From Haematobacter massiliensis (GTDB lineage: Bacteria; Pseudomonadota; Alphaproteobacteria; Rhodobacterales; Rhodobacteraceae), in NCBI RefSeq assembly GCF_000740795.1, contig NZ_JGYG01000004.1, forward strand, positions 124,001 to 188,000: a stretch of DNA of 64,000 nt, written 5' to 3'. Made by a program: the position numbers and the translations under genes. The number at the start of each line of letters is the position of its first letter. Position 1 is the first letter of the stretch. Positions 1 through 8,505 of the stretch are shown here, one piece after another. The notes under the pieces are model-generated. The model was given only the letters and a program-made list of their open reading frames with translations, was not told the DNA's origin and ran no database searches.

Positions 1-982
1 CCAGAACGACATCGACATCTGGGCAGGGCTGATCGCGCGCTCTATCCGGGCCGGTGGGGGGCGACCGGGCGATATCCTGCACAACGCCTACGGTTATGGG
101 CTGTTCACCGGGGGGCTGGGGGCACATTACGGTGCGGAGAAGCTGGGATGCACCGTCGTTCCTATGTCCGGCGGCATGACCGAACGTCAGGTCACGCTCA
201 TCAACGATTTCGAACCGCGCGTCATCATGGTGACGCCGAGCTACATGCTCTCGATCCTGGATGAGTTTCGCAAGCAGGGCGTCGATCCGCGCAAATCATC
301 GCTCGCCGTGGGCATCTTCGGCGCTGAGCCATGGACGAACGCCATGCGGAAGGAGATCGAGGATGCCTTCGACATGCATGCCGTGGACATCTACGGCCTG
401 TCGGAGATCATGGGTCCGGGTGTCGCCATGGAGTGCGTCGAAACGAAAGACGGGCTGCATTTCTGGGAAGACCACTTCTATCCCGAGATCATTGACCCTG
501 TCACCGGAGAGCCGCTGCCGGACGGTGAAATGGGGGAGCTTGTCATCACCACCCTGACCAAGGAAGGGCTGCCCATGGTGCGGTATCGCACACGCGATCT
601 CACCCGGCTTCTCCCCGGCACGGCGCGGAGCATGCGGCGCATCGAGAAGATCACCGGGCGGTCGGATGACATGATCATCCTGCGCGGGGTCAATGTCTTT
701 CCGACGCAGATCGAGGAGCAGGTGCTGAAATGCCGGGGGCTTGCGCCACATTTTCAGATCGAACTTTCCCGCTCGGGCCGGATGGACAATCTTACTGTCC
801 ATGTGGAATGCGCACCCGATCACACCGCAGATGATGCGCGTACGAAATCCGCCAGGGAGCTTGCGCATCATATCAAGTCGATCGTCGGCGTCTCCACCCG
901 GATCGAAGTGCATGACTGCGAGGGCATCTCGCGCTCCGAGGGCAAGGCGAAGCGGGTCATCGACAACCGGCCGAAAAGCTGA
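1..982 (+). CDS. paaK: phenylacetate-CoA ligase, 5'-truncated by window edge
   Basis: Phenylacetate-CoA ligase activates phenylacetate with ATP and CoA (AMP-forming), the entry step of the aerobic phenylacetyl-CoA pathway in the cytoplasm. The frame is open from base 2 with no start in the window. About 326 residues are visible, against roughly 430-440 usual for PaaK, so about 100 N-terminal residues lie to the left. Visible family motifs are YGYGLFTGGLGAHYGAE near bases 92-142, the adenylate-forming block DIYGLSEIMGPG, the hinge RYRTRDL followed by ILRGVNVFPTQIEEQ, and the C-terminal lysine segment EGKAKRV. A TetR gene follows 66 bp downstream on the same strand, and the rest of the paa genes lie beyond it on the other strand. 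An internal ATG at 164 is in frame but is not the true start. Confidence 0.93.
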   Translation, partial: QNDIDIWAGLIARSIRAGGGRPGDILHNAYGYGLFTGGLGAHYGAEKLGCTVVPMSGGMTERQVTLINDFEPRVIMVTPSYMLSILDEFRKQGVDPRKSSLAVGIFGAEPWTNAMRKEIEDAFDMHAVDIYGLSEIMGPGVAMECVETKDGLHFWEDHFYPEIIDPVTGEPLPDGEMGELVITTLTKEGLPMVRYRTRDLTRLLPGTARSMRRIEKITGRSDDMIILRGVNVFPTQIEEQVLKCRGLAPHFQIELSRSGRMDNLTVHVECAPDHTADDARTKSARELAHHIKSIVGVSTRIEVHDCEGISRSEGKAKRVIDNRPKS

Positions 983-1048
983 AATCAGTCCGCCGGCGCT
1001 GGGTCGGCGAACTGCTCCGCCTCAGGGCGATGTCAGGAGGGGCGACCC

Positions 1049-1648
1049 ATGGCGCGAACGCGGGCGCAGGATTTTGAGGAAAAGCGGCGCGTGATCCTGG
1101 ATTGCGCGGCGCAGGTCTTTGCCGAGCAAGGCATGGACAAGGCCTCCATGTCTCAGATTGCGGCCCAGGCGCAGGTGTCCAAGGCCCTCCTCTATCACTA
1201 CTATCCCGGCAAGGGCGCGCTGATCTTTGCGATCATCATCACCCATCTGACCGAGGTGGACAGCGTTGTGGCGGAGTCGGACGATCCTGCTCTCTCCCCC
1301 GATCAGCGCCTCCGCCAGCTTGTCGGTGCGGTGCTGGAGGCCTATCGCGGGGCAGATAACGAACACAAGGTGCAGCTCAATGCCGCCTCCACCCTCTCCG
1401 AAGCGCAGCGGGAGGAAATTCTGACGATCGAGCGTCGCATCGTCCGGCGTTTCTCAACGGTTCTCGACCAGTTGAACCCGGAGCTGAAGGACAGGGAACG
1501 ACCACTGCTCACCCCTGTCACCATGTCGCTCTTCGGCATGATGAACTGGATGTACATGTGGTTCCGGGAGGGCGGGCGCATCAGTCGGGAGGATTACGCC
1601 GACGTGGCGACAACGCTGATCCTCGAAGGAATACGCGCCGTCCGCTGA
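1049..1648 (+). CDS. TetR/AcrR family regulator, probably of paa genes
   Basis: 199-residue TetR-type repressor. The N-terminal helix-turn-helix spans about residues 13-60 (ILDCAAQVFAEQGMDKASMS, then ALLYHYYPGKGALIFAII); the rest is the helical ligand/dimer domain. ATG at 1049 has an AGGAGG ribosome site about 10 bases upstream. It lies between paaK and the convergent paaZ and probably shares a transcript with paaK. Its position suggests a PaaR-like role, sensing phenylacetyl-CoA or a related ester, but the sequence does not show the ligand. A PaaX-type regulator is also present in this locus, so two unrelated regulators may control paa here. Confidence 0.88.
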   Translation: MARTRAQDFEEKRRVILDCAAQVFAEQGMDKASMSQIAAQAQVSKALLYHYYPGKGALIFAIIITHLTEVDSVVAESDDPALSPDQRLRQLVGAVLEAYRGADNEHKVQLNAASTLSEAQREEILTIERRIVRRFSTVLDQLNPELKDRERPLLTPVTMSLFGMMNWMYMWFREGGRISREDYADVATTLILEGIRAVR

Positions 1649-1680
1649 CAGCCGTGTATCCCTTGGACAGGGGGTTGAGC

Positions 1681-1702
1681 AGGGGCCCGTCGCCGGACCC
1701 CC
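1681..1702. terminator. stem-loop between convergent TetR gene and paaZ
   Basis: Imperfect GC-rich inverted repeat (GGGGCCCG / CGGACCCC around a TCGC loop) in the 60-bp gap between two converging stop codons. There is no U-run, so a bidirectional terminator role is inferred mainly from position. Confidence 0.35.
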
Positions 1703-1708
1703 CTCTCG

Positions 1709-3784
1709 TCACTCCGCCGCATGTGCGGCTGCCGTCGGCCAGCTTTTTGCCACCATCGTCAGCACGTCGTATTGGGCGACGACCTCACCCTTCTGGTTGG
1801 TGACGCGGCAGTCCCAGCGAACCTCACCATGGTCGGCATTGGCGCGGGGATTGATCTCCTTGCATGTCAGCCGCACCTGAAGCGTGTCGCCGAAATAGAC
1901 CGGCGTCAGGAAGCGGAGATTGTCGACGCCGTAGTTGGCGAGCACAGGCCCGGGGTTCGGCTCCACGAAAAGCCCGGCCGCAAAGGACGCGATGAGATAG
2001 CCATGCGCCACCCGGCCATCGAAGAACGGGTTCGCCTTCGCCGCGGCCTCATCCATATGGGCATAGAAGGTATCGCCGGTGAATTCCGCGAAATGCTCCA
2101 CATCCTCCTGGGTTACCTGCCGGGCGGCGGTGATGAGCTGGTCGCCGATCCGGAGGTCTTCCAGAGATTTGCGGAAGGGGTGGATATCGCTCCGGACCTC
2201 CGCTCCATCCAGCCAGCGCCCGGTGACGGCGGAGAGAAGACGGGGCGTTCCCTGCACGGCGGTGCGCTGCATGTAGTGCTTGACGCCCCGCATCCCGCCC
2301 ATTTCCTCGCCACCTCCCGCGCGCCCCGGCCCGCCGTGCACCAGCGGCGCGAGCGGCGATCCATGGCCGGTGGAGGTCTTGGCCGAGGCGCGGTTGCCGA
2401 TCAGGATGCGTCCATGGAACGGGGCGGCCTCCAGAACGGCTTCTTCCGCGATGCGGGGATCGTCGGTGAAGACGGAGGCGACCAGCGATCCCTTGCCCAT
2501 GCGGGTGAGGGCCAGCGCCTCGCCCAGATCATCGTATGGCATGACGGTGGAGACCGGGCCGAATGCCTCGACCTCATGCACCGCCGCCGCGCTGAAGGGC
2601 TTGGCCGCATGCAGCAGGACGGGGTTGAGGAAGGCGCCCGCATCCGCGTCGCCCGACGCGAGCGTGACGGTGTTGGGATCGCCCGCGACAATCTCCGACA
2701 CCCTTGAAAGTTCCGCGATCCGCGCGCGCACCTCCTCCCGTTGGGCGAGGCTGGCGAGGGCCCCCATGCGCGTTGCTTCGTCCGCCGGCAGGCCGGGCGC
2801 GCTCTTGGCGAGCCGCGACCGCAGCGCGTCTATGAGCGCCTCCACCTGGCTCCGCGGCGCGATGACACGCCGGATCGCTGTGCATTTCTGCCCCGCCTTG
2901 GAGGTCATCTCCCGAGCGACCTCCTTCACGAAGAGGTCGAACTCAGGCGTGCCCGCGACCGCATCCGGACCGAGGATCGAGGCATTCAGACTGTCCGCCT
3001 CCATGGTGAAGCGCGTGGAGTTCCTCACGATGGCCGCATTCATGCGGAGCGACTGTCCGGTGGCTGCCGAACCGGTGAAGGTCACGACGTCCTGCCCGGT
3101 CACGTGATCGAGCATGTCGCCCACCGAACCGCAGATGAGCTGAATCGCGCCCTCCGGCAGAAGACCCGTCTCCACGATGCGACGTACGACAAGCTCGGTG
3201 AGATAGGCCGTCTGGCTTGCCGGTTTCACCACGCAGGGCATACCGGCGATGAGGCTGGGCGCGATCTTCTCCAACATGCCCCAGACGGGAAAGTTGTAGG
3301 CGTTGATATGCACGGCAACGCCCTGAAGCGGGGTCAGGATATGCTGCGCAACGAAGCTGCCATCCCGGGAAAGCCCCTCCACCTCTCCCTCGGTAAGCAC
3401 GCGGGCATTGGGCAGCTCGCGGCGGGCCTTCGAAGCATAGGTCAGCATGGTGCCGATGCCGCCCTCTATATCCACCCATCCGTCGGCCCGGGTCGCGCCG
3501 GTGCGGAAGCTTTCGGTGTAGAACTCCTCCTTCCGCTCCATCAGCGCCATCCCAAGGGCACGGAGCATCAGGGCGCGATCATGGAAGCTCATGGCCCGCA
3601 GCCCCGCGCCTGCCTTGCGGCCGTGGTCGAGCACATCGGCAAAGTCGATCCCGGTGGAGTCGATGGTCGCGACCTCCGCCCCGGTGGCGGCGTCGAGCAA
3701 GGTTGCGCCCGTCTTCTGCCCCGGCGCCCATCCGCCACAGACATAGCTTTCAAGACGGCGCGGAGGCTGAACGGTTGCGGTCAT
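1709..3784 (-). CDS. paaZ: PaaZ bifunctional oxepin-CoA hydrolase / semialdehyde dehydrogenase
   Basis: Bifunctional ring-opening enzyme: the C-terminal MaoC-type hydratase domain opens oxepin-CoA and the N-terminal aldehyde dehydrogenase domain oxidises the resulting semialdehyde to 3-oxo-5,6-dehydrosuberyl-CoA with NADP+. 691 residues, close to the usual ~680. The ALDH half (about 1-520) shows FTGSAATG, the general-base glutamate in TMEADSLN and the nucleophile Cys in KAGQKCTAIRR. The MaoC half (about 535-691) shows FAEFTGDTFYAHMD and FFDGRVAHGYL with the hydratase Asp/His pair. ATG at 3784 (RBS GAGGA) is preferred; an in-frame TTG lies 12 bases upstream. Last gene of the leftward paa operon. 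Confidence 0.95.
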   Translation of the reverse strand: MTATVQPPRRLESYVCGGWAPGQKTGATLLDAATGAEVATIDSTGIDFADVLDHGRKAGAGLRAMSFHDRALMLRALGMALMERKEEFYTESFRTGATRADGWVDIEGGIGTMLTYASKARRELPNARVLTEGEVEGLSRDGSFVAQHILTPLQGVAVHINAYNFPVWGMLEKIAPSLIAGMPCVVKPASQTAYLTELVVRRIVETGLLPEGAIQLICGSVGDMLDHVTGQDVVTFTGSAATGQSLRMNAAIVRNSTRFTMEADSLNASILGPDAVAGTPEFDLFVKEVAREMTSKAGQKCTAIRRVIAPRSQVEALIDALRSRLAKSAPGLPADEATRMGALASLAQREEVRARIAELSRVSEIVAGDPNTVTLASGDADAGAFLNPVLLHAAKPFSAAAVHEVEAFGPVSTVMPYDDLGEALALTRMGKGSLVASVFTDDPRIAEEAVLEAAPFHGRILIGNRASAKTSTGHGSPLAPLVHGGPGRAGGGEEMGGMRGVKHYMQRTAVQGTPRLLSAVTGRWLDGAEVRSDIHPFRKSLEDLRIGDQLITAARQVTQEDVEHFAEFTGDTFYAHMDEAAAKANPFFDGRVAHGYLIASFAAGLFVEPNPGPVLANYGVDNLRFLTPVYFGDTLQVRLTCKEINPRANADHGEVRWDCRVTNQKGEVVAQYDVLTMVAKSWPTAAAHAAE

Positions 3785-3829
3785 GGGGTTCCTCAAACTT
3801 GGTCTGACAGCGGGTCGCCCCGCACAGGA

Positions 3830-4579
3830 TTACAGGCCGAGATCGGCCAGATGTTGCTTGCTGCTCTGCTCCCAGCGGGCGCGCAGGTCTTCATTCGTCT
3901 CATGCCGCAGGCCAAGGTTCCGCAGCATCGCGAAGCGGTCCGATCCGGCAATTCCGAAACCCGCGCGGACCCGGGGCGACCAGTAATCGACGGCGGAGCG
4001 CACGCCCTCCGGGTCGGTAAGCACGAGCCGCGCCAGCGCCTCGGAGCCGAGTTCCCGGTGCCGCGCCTCGCGCGGGGCGATGGCCCGGAACACTTCGGCC
4101 AGCGGCGCATAGGAAAGGCGGGTCAGCTCGCCCATCTGCACACCCGTCGCCATGCCCTGCAGCACATTCATCACCACCGCATCAGTCCAACCGGTGATCG
4201 GGTAGTGAAAGACCGAAAGCCGCATGTCGCCTTCCTGACGTGCATGACCCAGATCCGCATCGCGTGGCAGACGCGCGGCCCAGTCATGCGTCGTCTCATA
4301 GCGGGCAGCATCGGCGCCGAAGCTCGCCATGACCGCGAGCACGCGCTCTGCATGGTCCGCCTTCTCCAATGTGATGCGGCTGGCCGCGATCCGTGCCTTG
4401 ATGCCGGGCGCGTGATTGATCGACGCCGCAAAACCGGCGGAGGCTGCCAATTCGCTGTCCACGAAGGCGGACATCAGACGCAGAAGCTCTCCCCGGTAGC
4501 GGGCGGGAACGTTGTCTGGCGTCGTCAGCACGCCGCCCTGCGCCAGATACGCCTCCAAAGACATCGCCTCATTCATCAT
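3830..4579 (-). CDS. PaaA/PaaC-like ferritin-fold protein (phenylacetic acid catabolic family)
   Basis: 249-residue protein of the phenylacetic acid catabolic (PaaA/PaaC, PF05138-type) helical family, between paaE and paaZ. It overlaps the paaE stop by 11 bases, so translation is probably coupled. Visible stretches are LEKADHAERVLAVMASFGAD and, near the C-terminus, APREARHRELGSEALARL. The latter keeps an E-x-x-H motif typical of di-iron helices. In the first stretch the equivalent position reads KADH, so the iron site may be incomplete. It is too diverged from the PaaA and PaaC of the same operon to be a recent copy. The role is unknown; a subunit, assembly factor or repair partner of the epoxidase is possible. 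Confidence 0.8.
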   Translation of the reverse strand: MMNEAMSLEAYLAQGGVLTTPDNVPARYRGELLRLMSAFVDSELAASAGFAASINHAPGIKARIAASRITLEKADHAERVLAVMASFGADAARYETTHDWAARLPRDADLGHARQEGDMRLSVFHYPITGWTDAVVMNVLQGMATGVQMGELTRLSYAPLAEVFRAIAPREARHRELGSEALARLVLTDPEGVRSAVDYWSPRVRAGFGIAGSDRFAMLRNLGLRHETNEDLRARWEQSSKQHLADLGL

Positions 4580-5645
4580 AGGTCACCACGACGCGGTCGC
4601 TGATCGGCGTGGCCTGGCAGGAGAGGACGTAACCGGCACGAACCTCGTAATCCTCCAGCGCGTGGTTCACCGCCATTTCCACCTCTCCCTCCAGCACCTT
4701 GCAGCGACAGGTGGAGCACACGCCCGCCTTGCAGGCATAGGGCGCGTCCATCTGGGCCGCGATGGCCGCATCGAGGATCGTCTGTCCCTGTCGTGGCATT
4801 TCGAAGGTCCGGGTCGCACCGTCGAGCGTCACTGTCGCCTGCGTGCCCGCACCAGGGTTTATGGCCACGCGTGAAACCGCCCGGGCCTTGGCGCGGCCGG
4901 GCTGTCCGCTGGCAAAAAGCTCGAACTTGATCTGATCGTCCCGCAGGCCCTGGGCGCGCAGGCTGTCCGCAATGGCCAGCATCACCGGCTCCGGCCCGCA
5001 GATGAAGGCAGTGTCTATCGCGCTGGCATCAAGCCAGTGCGTAAACAGGCCGCGCATCTTCTCTGCGTCGATCCGACCGGTGAACAGGTCGATCTCCTGT
5101 CCCTCCTGCTCCAGCACGTGGATGATGGAGAGCCGCCCGAGATAGAGGTTCTTCAGATCCTCCAGCTCCTCCCGGAACATGATCGTGTTGATCTGGCGGT
5201 TGGAATAGACCAGCGTGAATTTCGATCCCGGCTCCCGGGCCAGCACCGTCTTGATGATCGACAGCAAGGGGGTGATCCCGGAGCCGCCCGCGAAGCCCAG
5301 ATACTGCCGGGAGGCCTGTGGGTTCAGCTCGGTGAAGAACCGGCCCATGGGCGGCATCGCCTCGATCTGATCGCCGACCCCCAGCATCTCGTTGGCCCAG
5401 GTGGAGAAGGCGCCGCCATCCACGCGCTTGATGCCGACCTTGAGGCAACCTTCGTCCCGTCCCGCGCAGATCGAGTAGCTGCGGCGCAGTTCTTCGCCAT
5501 CGAAATCATGCCGGAAGGTGAGGTACTGGCCCTGCGTGAAATCGAACAGCGCCCTGTCCTCCTCCCGCGGGCGAAGGGTGACGACAACGGCGTCGCGGGT
5601 CTCACGGCGCACATCGGTAACAGTCAACGGATGGAAGCGTGCCAT
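4569..5645 (-). CDS. paaE: phenylacetyl-CoA epoxidase reductase subunit PaaE
   Basis: NAD(P)H-dependent reductase that passes electrons to the PaaA di-iron centre. 358 residues, the normal length. The N-terminal ferredoxin-reductase part carries the FAD-binding motif RRSYSICAG (about residues 55-63) and GFAGGSGITPLLSI for NADPH. The C-terminal plant-type [2Fe-2S] domain shows CKAGVCSTCRC with a further Cys in LSCQATP near the end. ATG at 5645. The gene lies 18 bases after paaD in the same operon. Confidence 0.95.
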   Translation of the reverse strand: MARFHPLTVTDVRRETRDAVVVTLRPREEDRALFDFTQGQYLTFRHDFDGEELRRSYSICAGRDEGCLKVGIKRVDGGAFSTWANEMLGVGDQIEAMPPMGRFFTELNPQASRQYLGFAGGSGITPLLSIIKTVLAREPGSKFTLVYSNRQINTIMFREELEDLKNLYLGRLSIIHVLEQEGQEIDLFTGRIDAEKMRGLFTHWLDASAIDTAFICGPEPVMLAIADSLRAQGLRDDQIKFELFASGQPGRAKARAVSRVAINPGAGTQATVTLDGATRTFEMPRQGQTILDAAIAAQMDAPYACKAGVCSTCRCKVLEGEVEMAVNHALEDYEVRAGYVLSCQATPISDRVVVTYDE

Positions 5646-5663
5646 TTGGGTGTCCTCGGCATC

Positions 5664-6188
5664 CTAGATGCACTTGAAGTAATCGAAAGGCTCCAGACAG
5701 TCCTGACAGCGATAGCTCGCCTTGCAGGGCGTGGAGCCGAATTGGCTGATCTTCTCGGTCCGCGCGGAGCCGCAGCGCGGGCAGGCGATCGTCATGTTGC
5801 TGCCGCCTGCAAGCCGGGAGATCCGGCCTGCGAGCCGGCCATCCGCTGCGGTGCCATCGACAGGAGGGGCAATCCCGTAATCCCGGAGCTTCTGCCGACC
5901 CTCCTCGGTCAGCCAGTCTGTCGTCCAGGGCGGAGACAACTGCCGCTTGAGTCGTACCTGCTCTATGCCCCGGCTCTGCAGCGCCGTCTCGATATCGAGG
6001 TTGATGATCGCTGTGGCGGGACAGCCGGAATAGGTGGGCGTGACGGTCACGACCAGGGTTTCGCCTTCCCACGCCACATCGCGGATAATGCCCAGATCGG
6101 TCAGGCTGATGACCGGGATTTCCGGGTCCGGCACTTCGGAAAGCCAGTGCCAGACCTCGGCTAGATCGGGATGCGCAGCACCGTCCAT
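5664..6188 (-). CDS. paaD: PaaD, maturation factor of the phenylacetyl-CoA epoxidase
   Basis: 174-residue SufT/MIP18-type protein required for a functional epoxidase, probably in iron centre assembly. The N-terminal DUF59-like region carries VPDPEIPVISLTDLGII and TPTYSGCPAT. The C-terminus has two CxxC knuckles, CPRCGSARTEK and CQDCLEPFDYFKC, typical of PaaD. The frame is open further upstream, but ATG at 6188, overlapping the end of paaC, gives the family length, so the longer start is rejected. Confidence 0.93.
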   Translation of the reverse strand: MDGAAHPDLAEVWHWLSEVPDPEIPVISLTDLGIIRDVAWEGETLVVTVTPTYSGCPATAIINLDIETALQSRGIEQVRLKRQLSPPWTTDWLTEEGRQKLRDYGIAPPVDGTAADGRLAGRISRLAGGSNMTIACPRCGSARTEKISQFGSTPCKASYRCQDCLEPFDYFKCI

Positions 6189-6192
6189 CGCA

Positions 6193-6981
6193 TTACCAGC
6201 GCGCGCCGGGATAGGCGCGTTGCAGGAACTGCATCTCGGCGAGAATGTAGCCCAGATGCTCGCTGTGCAGACCAGCCTTGCCACCGCGACCCTTCACACC
6301 ATGCTGCCAGACATCGGCGGGCAGGCTCAGTGTGGCCTCGGCAAGCACCTCCCGGACCGTGCGGTCCCACCCGTCCTTCAGGCTCGAGGGCAGGGGGGCG
6401 ATGCCCGCCGCGTTAACGTCCCGGTCGATATCGTCATCTGCGAACATCTCGCCCGTGTAGGGATAGAGAAGGTCCAGCGCCTTTTGCATCCGGTCATGGC
6501 TTTCCGGGCTGCCATCCCCCAGACGGATCACGAGATCGGCGGAGCGTTCGAGATGATAGGCCACCTCCTTCTCCGCCTTGGCCGCGATTTCCGCCACACG
6601 CGTGTCGGTCGAGCCTTTCAAACCGCTCAACAGCTCGAGATGGAAGGCGTCGAACAGGAACTGCCGCATCAGGGTCTGGCCGAAGTCCCCGTTCGGGCGT
6701 TCGACCAGCAGCAGATTGCGGAAGGCACCGGCATCGCGCAGATAGGCCAGATCATCGGCGCTGCGGCTCTGCCCCTCGACCTCCCCGGCATATTCCAGCC
6801 AGAGCTGACATTGACCGATGAGATCGAGCGCCTGGTTCGCGAGGGCGATATCTTCCTCCAGCGCCGGCGCATGGCCGCACCATTCGGAAACCCTGTGTCC
6901 GAGGATCAGTGCATTGTCGCCGAGCCGCAGAAGCCATTCGCCAAGGGCGGCCCTGCTCACCGTTTCAATCGCGGCAGCCAT
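6193..6981 (-). CDS. paaC: phenylacetyl-CoA epoxidase structural subunit PaaC
   Basis: 262-residue ferritin-fold structural partner of PaaA; together they form the 1,2-phenylacetyl-CoA epoxidase core. Recognised from LLRLGDNALILGHRVSEWCG at the N-terminus, LANQALDLIGQCQLWLEYAG, and RSADLVIRLGDGSPESHDRM. ATG at 6981 shares bases with the paaB stop (TGATG); a GTG one codon upstream is the alternative. The start arrangement implies coupling to paaB. Confidence 0.94.
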   Translation of the reverse strand: MAAAIETVSRAALGEWLLRLGDNALILGHRVSEWCGHAPALEEDIALANQALDLIGQCQLWLEYAGEVEGQSRSADDLAYLRDAGAFRNLLLVERPNGDFGQTLMRQFLFDAFHLELLSGLKGSTDTRVAEIAAKAEKEVAYHLERSADLVIRLGDGSPESHDRMQKALDLLYPYTGEMFADDDIDRDVNAAGIAPLPSSLKDGWDRTVREVLAEATLSLPADVWQHGVKGRGGKAGLHSEHLGYILAEMQFLQRAYPGARW

Positions 6982-7265
6982 CACATATGCCCGATTTCTT
7001 CAGGAATGTCGAAGAAGGTCGGGTGACGATAGACTTTGCTGTTCGAGGGTTCGAAGAGCGGACCCTTGTCAGACGGAGACGAGGCGGTGATCTCGTTCGA
7101 GCGCACGACCCAGATGGAAACGCCTTCGTTGCGGCGGGTATAGACGTCGCGTGCGTTACGGATGGCCATCTCGGCATCGGGCGCGTGCAGGCTGCCGACG
7201 TGACGATGATTGAGGCCGTGCTGACCGCGGATGAAGATTTCCCAAAGGGGCCATTCGCTGGACAT
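6981..7265 (-). CDS. paaB: phenylacetyl-CoA epoxidase subunit PaaB
   Basis: 94-residue small subunit that bridges PaaAC heterodimers. The sequence begins MSSEWPLWEIFIRGQ and holds GLNHRHVGSLHAPDAEMAI and RNARDVYTRRNEG, all characteristic of PaaB. ATG at 7265 lies 65 bases after the paaA stop and gives the standard length; the longer open frame upstream is a paaA shadow. Confidence 0.95.
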   Translation of the reverse strand: MSSEWPLWEIFIRGQHGLNHRHVGSLHAPDAEMAIRNARDVYTRRNEGVSIWVVRSNEITASSPSDKGPLFEPSNSKVYRHPTFFDIPEEIGHM

Positions 7266-7330
7266 GTCTTGCTCCTCCCCGGAGGCTTGGATGTTCTGGC
7301 TGGACGGGCTGTTCTCGTTGGACAGGCAGA

Positions 7331-8323
7331 TTATTCGGCTGCGATGGCGGAGCGCCGCGCCGAAGCCTTCTCCGCATGGGCCATCAGCCCGTCCCGGAAC
7401 CAGGCGCCGTCCTCCCATGCCTTCACGCGTGCCCCGAGGCGTTCCGCGTTGCAGGGGCCGTTCCCCTGAATGACGGCGAAGAACTCCGACCAGTCGGGCT
7501 CGGAGAAATCGTACCCGCCTTTCTCCTCGTTCCATTTCAGATCGGGATCGGGAACGGTCAGGCCCAGATACTCCGCCTGCGGAACAGTCTGATCGACGAA
7601 TTTCTGACGAAGCTCGTCATTCGTATTCATCTTGATTTTCCACGCCATGGATTGCGCGGAATGCACGCTGTCCTTGTCGGACGGGCCGAACATCATCAGG
7701 GAAGGATACCAGAAGCGGTCGAGGGCATCCTGTGCCATCGCCTTCTGCTCGGGTGTGCCGTTCGCCATCTTCATCATGATGTCGTAGCCCTGCCGCTGGT
7801 GGAAGCTCTCCTCCTTGCAGATGCGGATCATCGCGCGGCTGTAGGGACCGTAGCTTGTGCGTTGCAGCGGCACCTGGTTCATGATCGCTGCCCCATCGAC
7901 CAGCCAGCCGACTGCGCCCATGTCGGCCCAGGTCAGCGTCGGATAGTTGAAGATGGAGGAATATTTCATGTTGCCGCTGTGGAGCTTCTCCAGCAGCTCG
8001 TCCCGGCTCACGCCAAGGGTCTCGGCGGCGGAGTAGAGATAAAGACCATGGCCCGCCTCGTCCTGCACCTTGGCGAGCAGGATGGCCTTGCGCTGCAGCG
8101 TGGGTGCGCGGGTGATCCAATTGCCCTCCGGCAGCTGGCCCACGATCTCCGAATGCGCGTGCTGGCCGATCTGACGGATCAGGGTCTTGCGATACCCTTC
8201 CGGCATCCATTCTTTCGGTTCGATCTTTTCGCCGCGATCGATGCGGTCCTGGAAGGCAAGCTCCTGCGGCGTCATCTCATCGCGATGCTTGGAGCCTTCG
8301 GATTTCACGAGCTGTGCATACAT
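7331..8323 (-). CDS. paaA: phenylacetyl-CoA epoxidase catalytic subunit PaaA
   Basis: Catalytic di-iron subunit that inserts oxygen into the ring of phenylacetyl-CoA. 330 residues, the usual length. Iron-ligand motifs are visible in [13 protein letters not shown] and [15 protein letters not shown] (E-x-x-H and E-E-x-x-H). Substrate-pocket stretches include [22 protein letters not shown] at 8323 has a strong GGAGGG site 8 bases upstream; upstream in-frame codons are not conserved family sequence. First gene of the epoxidase operon, downstream of paaX on the same strand. Confidence 0.97.
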   Translation of the reverse strand: MYAQLVKSEGSKHRDEMTPQELAFQDRIDRGEKIEPKEWMPEGYRKTLIRQIGQHAHSEIVGQLPEGNWITRAPTLQRKAILLAKVQDEAGHGLYLYSAAETLGVSRDELLEKLHSGNMKYSSIFNYPTLTWADMGAVGWLVDGAAIMNQVPLQRTSYGPYSRAMIRICKEESFHQRQGYDIMMKMANGTPEQKAMAQDALDRFWYPSLMMFGPSDKDSVHSAQSMAWKIKMNTNDELRQKFVDQTVPQAEYLGLTVPDPDLKWNEEKGGYDFSEPDWSEFFAVIQGNGPCNAERLGARVKAWEDGAWFRDGLMAHAEKASARRSAIAAE

Positions 8324-8423
8324 GGCTTTCCCTCCTCCAAAGTAGGCCCCGCGATCGGTGGGACCGCAGACAGACGAAATCGAATCTCCCCTTCGCCCGT
8401 CTCCGATCTTCATACACTACAAC

Positions 8424-8464
8424 ACATCACATAAGAAGACGAAAAATCAATAATTGTGTGATGT
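8424..8464 (-). promoter_or_regulatory. inverted repeat upstream of paaA, candidate PaaX operator
   Basis: Perfect 8-bp arms ACATCACA (8424-8431) and TGTGATGT (8457-8464), 25 bases apart, in the AT-rich 180-bp gap between paaX and paaA. The arms are placed as expected for a repressor acting on the paaA promoter. PaaX is the obvious candidate because its gene is adjacent, but the match to known PaaX sites was not tested. Confidence 0.5.
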
Positions 8465-8505
8465 ATCGTGCGACGCTTTTTCAAGTCAGTGAAAATAATG
8501 AATTT

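Noticed and set aside
2741-4603. 620-codon plus-strand frame opposite paaZ and the PaaA/C-like gene
   Set aside because: Antisense shadow of well-recognised paa genes in high-GC DNA.
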